This document shows, piece after piece, positions 23,609 to 37,100 of a DNA stretch of 64,000 nt. The notes beneath the pieces are model-generated. The model was not told the origin of the DNA, ran no database searches, and saw only the letters and a program-made list of their open reading frames with translations. The DNA comes from Haliclystus octoradiatus (taxonomy: Eukaryota > Cnidaria > Staurozoa > Stauromedusae > Haliclystidae), in assembly GCA_916610825.1 (NCBI GenBank), contig OU744453.1:3106724-3170723 (forward strand), read 5' to 3'. Both the position numbers and the translations under genes were made by a program. The first letter of the stretch is position 1. Every line of letters starts with the position of its first letter.

Positions 23609-26600
23609 ATGTTGGTAGGTGTATATTGATCAAAATTGATAAAATATACTTTCAAGCAGTTGTCTAGTAAATCCGAATCGCTTTAAATTTGACATGAATA
23701 ATAATAAGTTTTGTTTGAAACAAGACATTTTTGCTCAAATATGAAGTTTTGCTGAAAATAAGACATTTTTGCTCAAATTAGGATATTTTTGCTCAAGTTA
23801 GGATACTTTTGCTCAAATTAGGATATTTTTGCTCAAAATGAGAAATTTTTGCTCACAATAAGAAAGATTTGTTGAAAGGAAGAAATTTTTACTCACAGTA
23901 AGAAATGTTGGCTTGAAACAATGGAAAACAACTTGAAACAAGGAAAGTATTTTTCCAAGGCTTAAAAAGAGACATTATTGATGACAGGCAGAGATTATTT
24001 TGAAACAAATTTTGCTCTTTTCAAAACCTCATTCTCAAACATTAGTTGTAACATCGCGAAATCGGTTTTGAATTTTCAAAGTGTTGAAATCTGGAATATC
24101 ATCACGAGGAGTGTTTCGATGGCAATTAGCTATACTAATTGAGTTTTGTGATTTACAAAAATCGCCTATCCCAAGAATGTAATATGGAATGAAGAATTTT
24201 TTTGAAAGAAAGCATTATGAAGAGAGCAAAATGCCTATTTGATACTGTTTTCCTGTTTAATAATCTATAAATGGAATATTTCTTGTGAAGAAGAAAAAAT
24301 AGAAGGTAGATTATTTTGACCATTTCAAATCAACGTTTATATATTTGTATTTCAATAATCCCCTTCGGTGTTACTTATCGATTTCATATTTCTGATCATA
24401 TCAGTCCCTAGGGAAAGAACGCGGGATAAATTTATTGAATTTCCTTTGTTTATCCGATCTCAGAACCACTAAACTTCAAAACTGAGAAGAAGTTTCTGGT
24501 GTTTGGAGTACCTTCGCAAAATTAAATCAAACTGTATTCTATTATACTTACAGCTACATGTATTAATTATCAAAATAGTACAAATTCGTTAGTTGCAGGC
24601 AACATGATATATGATCGAGGACTAATTATAGGAAAACTTGGATTACAAAAAAAACATCGAATTCTTAAATCTTTGTTATTTCTTTTGCAGGAGAATATTT
24701 CCATATCGGAAACGGATTTGAACGGTAAGTACAATTTCTTACCCAGAGCTATAGATAGATTGGATGAACCAATTACTGGAAATATGGAACCACAGCTATT
24801 ATATAGATTGTAAAAAAACTAATGGGGACATATAGGATTTTTGGTTGAAGTGTTCTTGAACATTGAATAGTATGCTATAGCAGGTGTCTACTATCTTCAG
24901 CACAGTACACTTCTAAAATATCATCGATTACAATAATATAATGACTTATGCGAATAAAGGCAGCTGTTAGGCATCAACTTATTACTCCGGAGGTAGCTTC
25001 AAATGGTTAGTATACGGGGATGTGCTAATTACTGAGAATACCTTATCATAGTTTTTAAATATTTGTAGGGTAACAGATTCAGAATTATAGAAATGTTCGA
25101 GGTACTGTTTCAACAAGCAAACAAAGTTGACGTAAGCCCACGAATTTTTAATCAATTTTGAAATATGCATCGAAAAAAGATATTGGGGGTACATTGGCCT
25201 GAATAAAATATTCAAGTTATCGATTTTAGGGAGAACATATCTTAGAGGACAAATTTCTGAATTAAAATTGGCTTTTTCCCCTGTCCCTATCATTTCTTGA
25301 GTTACCCTGGGCCTATTACTGTAAGCGATTGTTTTACAAATAGCAAAAGTAATATAGACTGTCAGGGCCACATGAGAACATTTTCGAGCACTCAGGATTT
25401 TTGCAAAAGTCCTGAAAATGTTTGTCGAAATTTTTGCAAAAAATATCCACAACGAGAACCTTGCGTGCCCCATAAATTGACCAGGGCCTGGGTCAATTAC
25501 CACGCATTTTCCACCCCATCCAAGGCACCCGTACCACTCTTTTATTATTAGAGGAATGGCTCTTTCGCTAAGATCAATCATTGTAAATATTTGTTGCTGA
25601 CATCAGCCGCGATACTGCAGAAATATTTCAACAGATATTGTGGTACCAGGAACATCGCATCTCTCCATAGCGTGACTCCCTCTTGACCATTTCATTCATT
25701 ACGACAATTAAAACTAATACTTGATTTCAGATCAAAAAATTAACACGTTCTTATGAAATGCTGTTCATAAGAGACTTGAAATCAGAGGTGTATGGAGTCA
25801 GAATTTTCAGACTCGGAATACGAAAAAAGTCCTCATATAGAAGCGTTTCACTCCGAGTCCGGCTATGAGAATGTAAGAACAATGGACTCCAACTCCAACT
25901 CCGGCTCCAGTATTTGTATTTGTCTGTACATCTATATCCCCCAAGTACACAATCACTTGTGCATCCCAGAGTGACCATCAGGTATCATATAGTTAACCGA
26001 TAGCAGAATAATCTTTCTATCATAATACATTGTTGTTATTAATTGCATAATTTTGTTATTAATTACATTGAAGATTTCAAGGAAGCATTCCGTATTTTTG
26101 ATAAAGATGGCAATGGTTTAATATCAAAAGGTGAATTGGCTGCTGTTATGAAAAGTCTTGGTTACAAACCAGAAGAGGGAGAGTTAAAATCTATGATACG
26201 ACAAGTTGATGGAGATGGTAGGTTATATAAACTAAATTTTAAATAATCATTATAAATAAATGTAAAAACCAGACATTCATTATTGGCTACTTATATAGTT
26301 TCAAGCATCAGTCAATCATCGTGAAATTTAAATAGCTTTCAATTCTCTTATCATTGTGTTTTTGGATAACAAAGCTAAAGTTTCCAGCAGAATCGCAATT
26401 TGCTCAAAAGATTCTCAAAATGGTACGCTCTCGTACAAGTACAATCAATTAAGTCCCCATCCCCCATTAAAGAAATCCCAGCATACTTTTTTCATCCAGC
26501 GCACTTCACCTGAATCAATTCCAATATGGTATAATTTAACCAATGAAATAATGTATTTTAATCATGAATATATAGGTAATGGTGAAATTGATTTCAACGA

Positions 26601-27448
26601 ATTTCTTTTACTAATGAATCACGAAACAACAAGACAAGCGGAAGAAGAGCTTTTAAGAGCATTTAAAATTATTGATAAAAATAATGATGGTTACATATCA
26701 AGAAAAGAATTGAAAAATATGATGAAAAGTGTTGGTGAGAAAGTATCAAAGAAAGAAGTAGGGGAAATGATGAAGGCTGCTGATCGAAATGGTGATGGCA
26801 TGGTTAGCTTTGAAGGTAGGCCTACGTTGATTCAAATTAAATAAATTTCAAACTCTGAAATACTAGTACGCAAGATGTCACCTGAGAAATACTTATATCT
26901 TGCCAACGGCCGTAAATTCCAGGGCAGGGAAGGGGGTGATAATACAAATGTTTGACTAGTATTTCGGGCAATTTTGAGACGAAAAATTACAAAATAGTGC
27001 AACTTTAAAGGTATTACAGTGCTGAAGCTCCCAAATATGCAAGTTCACAACATTTTTTCAGGAAAAAATTGATAAACACCTCCCCAAAGTACAGTTAATG
27101 AACTCTTCATGAACCCAGAAGGAAATGTTCATGACTGTTTATAAACTATTCATAAACCAAGAAGGAAATTTTCATGAACTGTTTATGACTGTTTATGAAA
27201 TGTTCATGAATTCAACTGCGCATGGGCTGCTTATGGAAGTTCAGGAAGGTCTTGATCTCAGAGTTCATGAATTCTGAATACATGATTTTATTTTTCACAG
27301 GGGGCATATTATGTTGTTACAATAAATGTGTATTATTATTGAGATTTAACTTGGCATATGTAACTATTGTAGCCTGAATTTAATTAATCCTTTCATTTCA
27401 GAGTTTAAGAAAATGGTAACTGCAGGTTTTCGAAACTCCAAATATTGA
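23609..27448 (+). CDS. Calmodulin-like protein A, four EF-hands, five exons
   Basis: Exons: 23609-23614 (MetLeu only), 24691-24724, 26074-26217, 26576-26815 and 27402-27448. They sum to 471 bases and 156 residues, close to calmodulin (149). All joins are in phase. Four canonical calcium loops are visible: [12 protein letters not shown] (23-34), [12 protein letters not shown] (59-70), [12 protein letters not shown] (95-106) and [12 protein letters not shown] (131-142). All carry the position-1 Asp, position-6 Gly and position-12 Glu. It should be a cytosolic calcium sensor or a troponin C/centrin-class relative. The sequence differs too much from calmodulin to be the canonical gene. The two-codon first exon is the weakest part: it has a good GTAGGT donor and the right phase, but a start elsewhere is possible. 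An upstream in-frame ATG at 24604 would read through the strong acceptor at 24690. Intron 1 contains a minisatellite. The gene is tail-to-tail with the JmjC gene, 468 bases apart. Its exon plan matches gene B. Confidence 0.88.
23715..23910 (+). repeat. About 20-bp minisatellite
   Basis: Roughly nine degenerate copies of a TTTTTGCTCAAATTAGGATA-like unit occur in a row. The best-conserved core is TTTTTGCTCA. It lies about 100 bases into intron 1 of calmodulin-like gene A. Confidence 0.7.
24985..25285. repeat. Copy of the TATACGGGGACGTGCCAATTA repeat family
   Basis: GGTTAGTATACGGGGATGTG and CTAATTACTGAGAATACC match the start of the element at 61789-62140, and GGCTTTTTCCCCTGTCCCT matches its end. 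It lies in intron 2 of calmodulin-like gene A. Confidence 0.5.
25495..25680 (-). mobile_element. Partial SINE (body only)
   Basis: AAGGCACCCGTACCACTC, then GGCTCTTTCGCTAAGA and CAGCCGCGATACTGCAGA, match the SINE body at 1430-1580. The tRNA-derived head is missing. It lies in intron 2 of calmodulin-like gene A. Confidence 0.65.
27082..27303. repeat. TTCATGAAC foldback element
   Basis: Many GTTCATGAAC/TTTATGAACT-like units lie between CTCCCCAAAGTACAGTTAAT at the left and TTATTTTTCACAGGGGG at the right. It is divergent from the other copies. It lies in the last intron of calmodulin-like gene A. Confidence 0.6.
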
Positions 27449-27916
27449 TAATTCATTCCAACTTGTATATTATTAAAATTTTTCATTTTCAAATAGTTAT
27501 AGAAATCAAATAAATACACTTGTATCCATTATAACAATTGTATTCGATATAATCACTATAGTTTATTCATTTTTAAAGGTAAACAATCCTACAATACGTT
27601 CAGTAAGTTATGAAAACAATTTCAAAATGTGTCTATTGAGTTTTTCATGCTTAATTTGCCAGTCTTATAAATTTTCATATCACGCTTATCACCCTTGCGA
27701 AAAACAGTTCAGGAGTTCATGAACAGTTCATGAACAGTTCATAAACGAGTCATGAATGTTGAATGGCCCGAATTCTCGTGAACCGCCCACAATTATGATA
27801 GAACATACAACATTGAAATAAAAAGAACTATTTCATGAAAACTATTTCAATAAATCACAATCGAAAATAGAAAATAGTATATAATTAGATAAGTCATCAA
27901 AATGATATCAAAAGTC
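27449..27916. other. Tail-to-tail spacer between calmodulin-like A and the JmjC gene
   Basis: A plus-strand poly-A signal (AAATAAATAC) lies near 27508 for gene A. TTTATT near 27562 could serve the minus-strand JmjC transcript. A partial foldback element (CCCTTGCGAAAAACAGTTCA and GTTCATGAACAG units) occupies about 27691-27785. Confidence 0.5.
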
Positions 27917-28093
27917 CTACAATTCATCTTTTCCTTCATCACGATCATTCTCTTCTAGGCCGTTATCATCATCATCATCATCATTATCATTACCATTTTC
28001 AATATCTTGCGACATCATTGATTTATCAGATTTCAATTCCTCGGCATAATAACTTCCTATGAAAAAATATTAAAATAATTTCACATCATCATT

Positions 28094-28152
<59 letters not shown>

Positions 28153-31100
28153 TTATTCAGAACCTTTAAGTTATACATAACTTTTTTTCAAAGGACTGAT
28201 ACATAGCTAAGTTAACAGGAAAACAGACATTAAGTAAAAATAAAAGGTATAAATAACAGGAAAGAGTGGTAAGTGTAAAGTATATTAAGAACGTAAATGC
28301 TTCTCAAGGAGACGTTCGAAAGTAGGCCTGCTTTGGACTTCCTTCATTGCAGACGGTAGATAGTTCCACTTATGCGCACCAGCATATTGAAATGAATGAC
28401 GATGGCTCGACTTGATGTAAATGTCATTGTGGGCGTGATATCTTGTTCTGGTGGAATACGGCAGTTGGAAAAAGTCGGAAAGCAAAGGAGGAGCTAGTTT
28501 GAATTTAATAATTTTTTAATATGCAATTATCTCAAGAAAATATACAATTAAAGTAAAAAAAACCTACAGATTTTGAAATGAAATATACTTGATGTATAAT
28601 CAAATTAAATTCATGTTGTAATCGAAACTAATTTATATGTAAGATTATGTTAATCAAATTTAATTTTTATATAGGTCTAAACGAAGTTAATTTATAAGTA
28701 ATCAAATTTAAATTGATTAATTGTTACTCGTCAGGGTCTACATTCATACAGCAAATTCATATTATTTTAGATAGTCACATTTTATTACAAATAATAATTA
28801 TTATGTTACAGTCAAACCTGTTATAACGGTCACTTCTATACAGCGGCCACCTGTCTACAGTGGTCACTCTTGCAATGTCTAAAATAATATTTTCTATGGA
28901 ATCAAACCTGTATATACAGACCACCTGTTTATAGTGGTCAATTTATCTACCTCTCTTAGCTGGCTGTTATATACAGGTCTTACTGTATATATTCGCTATT
29001 CTAAAACTCAGCCCCAATGAGAACAGTAATTATTGAATGTCAAATTATTGAACGGTTCATTAACATTTAAGAAAAAGTCCGTGAAAATCTTGCCATTGAA
29101 CATTTATGAACTAGTTCTGCTCATCATGAACAATTTTTTCGCATTACAGTTCAGGAAGGTTTGTCAACTGTAAATGGCATATTTACGATAACTTTGTGGT
29201 AATAAATGAAAGGAACTGAGAATTTTCCATAAAAGGTGGTTATGGAAACCAGACCATTAAAAAGTTAGGAACATTTTAATGACAAGATGTGACGGAAGGC
29301 TAATCAAGAAAAAAATAATAAAAATAAGCATCTAAAATAAAACAACTTACCAGATGGATCATCTTTTTGACGCTTTGAAAATAATTTCAATACTTTGGGA
29401 ATTCTTTTCTCGACCAAATCGATTGAAAGCTCTGTTAATTCACTGTCTCCTTGTAATAAACTGAACAGTTCTTCACCTTTCACTTTTGATCCACCAAATT
29501 TCTAGAAAAAATCAGTTAAAACATAAATGCCATAAGGGAGCAACATTGACTGGCGGTCGCTACAGCCTTAATTTTGAATCAAGCTTAGCGCATTTCAAAG
29601 ATCGATGTCAGCCATGCATTCTGCATGGTTTCAAATTCTAAATTTCTGAATTGGTTCAGGCACACAAGCAATACGAATGCATGCAAATATGGCTTAGTAA
29701 CTTAGCGACTACTTTTCCCCCTTTCAAGTATTCACAATACACAAAGCCCTGTTCAATAGTCTAAAGAGGGTGTTTACATGAGCCGGGCTGGCTCAGATGA
29801 CTAAGACAGCTGTTTTTGCTGGTTAAATATAAAGGAAATTTCTACCGTGTCTACAGCATGGCATATTTAGTACTAGTAAAGCATAGTCGTTAAATCTTTT
29901 ACCCCAAAAATGACATTTTTCAACTGGTGTATAACAGGACTGAAAATAATTTAGAATAAATCAGTCACTAACTTAAACCCAATCCCAAGAAAAAAATTAT
30001 CAAAAAGTGCGCACCTGAACTAGTCCCGGGCACTTTTGTCAAAATTACGTAGGTCATCTAGAAACACAAACGTGTAAGTTCTGTTTCAACCGATTTAAAA
30101 ATTCTTTTTGCATATGGTAGTACCTTGTTACATTTACTACAAATCTACCATGCGCTTTTAAATAAAATGAAAAATAAGAAAGTTATTGAACTTTGAAACT
30201 GCACGTGTTGGTTAGCGCTTTTGTTTGACTAACATTTGTTGCAATAACTTTTTTACTTTTCATTATATTTAAAAAGCTCGCGGTAGATTTGTAGTAAATG
30301 TACTAAGGTACCAGATGCAAAAAGAAATTTTTAAATCGGTTGAAACAGAATTTACACGTTGTGTTTCTAGATGACCTACTTAATTTTGACAAAACGGTCT
30401 GGGACTAGTTCAGATGCACGCTTTTTGATCATATTTTCTTGGGATTGGGTCTAAGTTAGTTACTGACTTATTCTAGATCATTTTCAGTCCTGTTATATAA
30501 TAGTTGAAAAATGTCACTTTGGGGTAAAAGATTTGATGCCTATAGTACTAGTAATGGGATACATGGGGTGCTTGGCGATCTGCAGAGGTTGGACATTTTT
30601 AGCAATTTTACGGGAATCTTGGACCACCCCTGCGAAAACAGTTCAGGAGTTCATGAACTCCTGAACTGTTTTTCGCAGGGCAGTTTTCACATTTTTAATT
30701 ATTAGAATTATTGTAATTGCGCAAATGTAACAAATTTTATGTCATTAATTAGGTAAAAAGCTCTTCAAAAGGGTAAAAATATCAATTATGTAGATGTAGC
30801 AAATATTTAGTGCGAAAGACCAACCATTTGAGTGGGAAGACTTGGGACACGGTTGGGGGACATGGACCAGGCCTATTTTCCTGAAATTTCATCACATAAT
30901 TGATAAATTAACTTTTCAGTATCAGACAATACAGCTGTTGCCTTGATTTAGGAAGTTTATTTGATCAAAATTGAGCCAGCAGCAAGTTAGGCATTAATAA
31001 AGAACATTAACTATTGATGAACTTGTCATTAGTCTAATTGTACTGGATATAGCAACTTTATCTACACAAAGTAGAAAAGTCAAATATAGCACATATAAAT

Positions 31101-34100
31101 GAAAGAAAACTCATATCTCAACCAAATGGGATTAGTTTCCCATTTGTCAATGCCCCGTTCCATGTCTCCCCATTTGACTTCCAAACAAACAATGACGCTG
31201 CACTCCTCATCAACAGGAATGTATAATTTTTTTTATATCACATGATTCATTTAAGTGAAACTGTTGCAATGTTAACATTCAGAATCACAATTGAACACTT
31301 ATTCTAAAATTACTTGGATCAAAAGAGAAGCTGTAAAATGTATGACAATCATTTAAAGCTAGGAAACTAACATTTCTTGACAATTACAGCAGTTATTGTT
31401 GCTTATTGAAATTTAGGAAAACAACATGAAATAAAGTGATATAGAGCAATTATTAGACGATAATTTACATGGGTAATCAGGAATCCTCTTGTACCATGTT
31501 CCCAGGTCCAAGTCTTCTCGTTTTCCCTACTGTAAATGATGACGCAGTCAACTGTAATGATGCATAGCTGTGGCTAGTGTAATCGCATAGGAGGGAAATC
31601 TTTCTTTTGATAATTGCGATCACGAGCCGCAAGAGAAAGCATTGATTATGATTCTATTTGTTTCGCTACAAAGAAGATAGACCAAAAAAAGAAACAAAAC
31701 TTCTTGCTTTAACCGTGTTTAAAAATCAGCGGCTTGGATGATACCTACTATTTACAAAGCATTTGGTAGGAAAATGAAGAAATGATAGATGAACATACGG
31801 ATGAAAAGCAGAGCATAGGCCTACCATATATCCGTTGATCAGAGATTCTCTGGTCAAAACATGATTATTTTCATCATATCTTGATTTGATTAATTGATGC
31901 ACTTCTTCAGGGTTAAATAAATACAATTCATAATCTTCTGTATTAGCTGGATCTGGGTCCATGGAATTAGCGACATCTTTCAATTGTGTAACTGTTGCCT
32001 TGTTAATGTCTTCCTTGACAACATAGCCTTTCTGATCCGTGTCTAATATTTCAACAATCTGTGAAATAAGAATCAATATAGGTCACATTGATGTGGATAA
32101 GAAATATACACAGCAAAGCAACAAATAGTCTATGACATGATCCAGTCCTCAAAGAAGAAACCCAATACACAGTCAAACCTGAACTGTAAAGAACACCTCT
32201 ATATAAAGGTCACCTGTCTATACTGGCCACCAATGCAATGTCCAAATTAGTACTACCTATTGATCTACCCTGTATAAAAATACCACGTGTTATATAGGGT
32301 CCATTGTATGTATAGAAAATATGTGACGGTTCGCGTCAGAATCAACAATCGGGGTAAAATCCAATTGTTCAGGGTGGCGGAAAGAAGTGGGAAGTTATTA
32401 AAAAGATATCAAATAAGGCATTTTAATTTTATAACTTCATTAAGGTAATTAAAACATTATCTTTCTCATGGAAGTGTTTTCTGTTCAATAGTTTAACAAA
32501 TTAATGGTTAACGAAACTTTGTGCTGCGTTTTCTGATGCGTGATTTCAAAATTCTTCTGCAGAACTAAATGTATTTTGAAATGAATTGAAGATTTGAAAA
32601 GAGTATACAATTCAACATCGTATTATCAAATAAAACGCAATTCGAAAATTTGTTGAATTGTCGATTCTGACACGAACCATCTTAAATTTGTATTTTTTAT
32701 ATACAGTAGGTCTACACCTATATGATAATTATTCAATAGGCAGCATAGGCTACACGACCGCTTAACACAGATACAATACAGCAGTGATTGAAAATTACAT
32801 ATGTCAATGTGACATCTACCCTACCTTTGTCCCAAGTTCCATTGCAGCTTCTTTCCAATCGCTCGTTGAACCACCTTCTGCAACCTATGTGAATGAGCTA
32901 CCTTATCAAACTAATTGCCACAAACTCAATCAAACCTATTGCATACCTATCTTTAACGGTCAGTGTAATTATATCTTAGAGACTACACATTATATGTTAA
33001 ATCTAAGAAATTGCTGTAAAGCAGAAAAGCATATCAGAGCGTGGGATTTTCCCCTGCTAAAACAGTTCAGGAGTTCATGAACTGTCTGTGAATGTCCATG
33101 AATTGTGAGGGTTCATGAACAGTACATAAACAGTTCATGAACTCCTGAATTGTTTTTCGCAGGGGTGAACCAACCATCTCTGAATGTCCGGTCCAGTGCG
33201 GTCCAGCGCTCTAACTTTTGAACTTCGAGGGCATCTGAGCTACCTCACAACAACTGCTAGTCACTCTTGTTCAACACTGTGAACTTGTACAGTTACACAG
33301 CACGCCGTTAGTTTTTCCGTGCCACATGAGTTGATTTGCCAAGTGTCTAGTGACGACTTGCGCTTTCCAACATTAAATACCAGGCTTCACCGTAGAAAAT
33401 TAATTAATAATTTACCGCTGGATGCATCCTGGAAAACTGTTTGGGAGTCATCTTCTTGCGTTTACCAAATTCATCCAATAACATACCCCTATCAAGACAG
33501 AACATATTGCATATAAAAATTTACAATATTTTATGCCTACTAAAGCTCAATGTTCTTGTTAATTTACTACCCCTGCAAAAAACAGTTAAGGAGTTCATGC
33601 ATGAACAGTTCATGAACAGTTGATGAACGTCAAATGGCTCTAAGTTTCCTGAACTGTTCATGAACAGTTCATGAACCCTCACAGGCATTTTACAAACAGT
33701 TCATGAACAGTTCATCTTTCTACTCAGGAGTTCAGCGTTATACAATAAAAAAACTTCCTTTGAATTTGCTCTAGCTTTCCAGGATCTAGGATCTCAAAAT
33801 CCCCACTTATGTCAAACCCTGCACAGAGTTGACAGATAGGTGAGCATCAATAGCCCTACCTTAATTCAAACGGGTCCAAATTGCCAAGTGTTTGTGGCCC
33901 ATGCCCAGGATATGTCCATATCATATTTGTATCATTCAAAGGTGTATATTTTAATTTCTTTGCTTTACAGTCATCACCATTAAATGATGTAAGTCTAGCA
34001 AACAATGTTGTTGTAGCAAGATTCTTTTCACCATAAGAACGAACTTGATGCCAATGGCCTTGAAATCAGAAAGAAATAATTAATGAGCCTAATGTCTATA

Positions 34101-37100
34101 TAATTTCCCTGCAAAAAAACGTTCATGAGTTCATGAACCAGATATTGCCCAACAGTTCATGAACTGTTCATGAAAAGTTCATGTTGGGCAATTTCACGTT
34201 CATGAACCAGTTCATGAACCGGTTCATGAAGTGTTCATGAAGTTCATGAACTGTTCATGAACTCATGGATTTTCTCGCAGGGATTCTACCAAATCCAAAA
34301 TTGTTTGTGCTAGTTTGGCTTAAAAACTGAACGTGTCAAAACAAATTGAAAAGTAAATATTTTTTAGGTATTCGTCAGATTCATACTATAGAATGTTAGT
34401 CCTCAAGAAGTACACACGACATAACCTTGGCATAGTCTCCACAAAAAATTATCTGAAAAAGCAATTCATGAATGTTAAATGGCAAACTTTTTTATGAACT
34501 TATTGATGAATGGTTTCATTGGGAAATTCATGAACTATTCATAGAACGTCCATTAATAAGCATAACCTAATAAGACTTATAGGTTCGGTGTGAGGGAGAC
34601 ATACAGAAAAATCCAGAAACAGTTCATCTATAATAGGCCTACAAATAAAACATGGTCTTTCCCCAATCACTATCCTAGTGCGACTCTCTATAATTCAGTT
34701 TAGATCAGGTTTTAAATAAAGCTACAAACAACATGTTTCATTAACGTGAAACTTACAATAATAACGATGACAATATGTTACAGAAGCCACACTTGTTACA
34801 ACATAACATACACAACATCATATATCAACTCTTTATATAACATCGATAAATTAGTAGTTTTTGTATAGTCTCATATTTGTATTAACTAGCCTCATTTTCA
34901 TGTAATTAGATTTAATATATCATCATCCTCATCATTTATTCAGTACCCGATAAGCTTGGAGCTTTTTTTTCACAGGACTGTAATAGTTAATAATTAGTTT
35001 GTATTTAAACAGTTTGTTTTGTAATTTATAAGCTAGTGTGTTGTTGAAGGCTTTGTGACTTCATCAGCTCTATGAACCCAACCCTAAATAAATTGTACTG
35101 GATTGCATTCAAGATAGTCTTTTTGCTATAATAGAACTGACGGCATTACTCAACATTATAGAGTCCTCATTTTGACCATAGCACAATCCATTTAGCTTAA
35201 ATGTGAACTGTTTTTCGTACCTGGGGTTCTCACTTACCATATGGTAGATATAAGCAGTCCCCGGGTGTCATATTTGCATGCCACCATGGCACTTCTTTAA
35301 ATTTTGGATATTTAATTAAATTAACTTTGTTGACATCTAAAACTGCAAATCCACCGTATCCACTATCACCTTCGGCGATGGGTATCTATAAATGAAAACA
35401 GATTATTCTGGCTGCCTTAGAATTATCACTGACTAAATTATATTTTAAGTTTAAATGTAAAATATATCAAATTAAATGCATTTGCTTAAAACTCAACAAC
35501 AAATATTTATTGTGCACAAGCCACAAAGCCGCAAAAACGAAGCAAGTAGGCATGCAACCTGATTAAAACCTGAATATAGTGGTCAGTTATGAGAGGCAAC
35601 TAAATTGACCACTATATACAGGTGGCCTTTATATACAGGTTTGATTCAAAAGAAAATACTATTCTAGACTTTGCAAGAGTGACCACTATAGACACTTTAG
35701 AGTGACTTTACCTACATTTTTACATTCTACCTTCTTATATTTAAAACCTACATTTGAATATAAATATTGCCCTAAATGAGCTCCATGTAAGTAAGCAGTA
35801 TTTTATGTGCTTTTTGGATCCTCAATAAAGTTTGATGATGATGATGATAATGACAGGTGGCCGTTGTATAGAGGTGACCGTTATAACAGGCTTGACTGTA
35901 TATCAAATTTGTATGTATGCAAACCTTGTATACATTGTATATACTCTTTTAACTAGATTTTGAATTCAATTTTGATTTTGGCCTTTATACATCGTGTTGG
36001 TTCAATAGATAAAATGTAGGCCTATTACTATTTTAGACTTTGCATTATTGACCACTACAGACAGGCGGTCTTGTGTAGAGGTGACCCTTATGACAGGTTT
36101 GATGTACACAAGATGGAAGTTTAACAGTCTAACTGTATACCTTATGAAAACCAAAGACTGAAAGTCTGAAATGGTAAAATGTATCTATCAGACAGGAGAA
36201 ATCAAATTTCAAAAATTGTGTGAAATCCAGGATAAATTGATAAATTCTAATCGATTTCAATGGCAAAAAGCAATAAATAGAATTTCACAAAGCCCAAAAT
36301 AGTCTGAAATCCGCCAAAAGTCTGAAAATGTTCATGTCTGATCTCTGTGTATGTTATTTGTAAAACGTTGTCTTACTGATTGAACATAGGGCTCAATGAA
36401 AAATATAGCAGAGCTTAAATAATAAAAGTCAGAGAATCAGACAATCATGTTTGCTACTTGAAGTTTCATGTTTGAAGTTTTATGTATATGTTATGTATAT
36501 ACCGGTATATAAAACTAGCTCCTCCTTTGCTTTCCAACTTTTTCCAACTGCCATATTCCACCATAACAAGATCTCACGCCCACAATGATATTTACATCAA
36601 GTCGAGCCATTGCCATTCATTTCAAGATGCTGGTGTGCATAAGTGGAACGATCTACCATCCGAAATGAAGGAAGTCCAAAGCAGGCTTATTTTCAAATGT
36701 CTCCTTGAGAAGTACTTACGGTCTTAAGATACTTTATACTTACCACTCTTTCCTATTATTTTAAACCCTTTATTACTTAATGTCTGATTTCCTGTTAACT
36801 TAGCTAGTATGCATGATCTATCAGTCCTTGAAAAAAGTTATGTATTAATGGTTTCTGAATAAATGATGATGATGATGATGATGATGATGTATGGACTTTG
36901 ACCTGACACTCAGCAAATTCCAATTATTAATTACATGAAAATTATGTAAAATTGAAAAGTTCATCACAGCCTATACTTTTAAAAATTAATTGGAATCTGT
37001 TCATGTTTTTCAATGATTTTTACTCTAAGCATTCAGCATGTATAAGTTAGGGCTCAACAAAGTTGACAAACACTGCACACAAGCTAGCTTTGATGGCATT

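Noticed and set aside
24604-24813. Alternative start of calmodulin-like A at 24604
   Set aside because: It would read through a strong polypyrimidine tract and AG acceptor at 24690, and gene B has a matching intron at this place.
24982-25581. 199-codon minus-strand open frame
   Set aside because: It runs across two different repeats (the TATACGGGGA family and a SINE body) inside a calmodulin-like intron and shows no domain.
32784-33080. 98-codon plus-strand open frame
   Set aside because: Antisense to a short JmjC exon and adjacent intron, ending in a foldback element.
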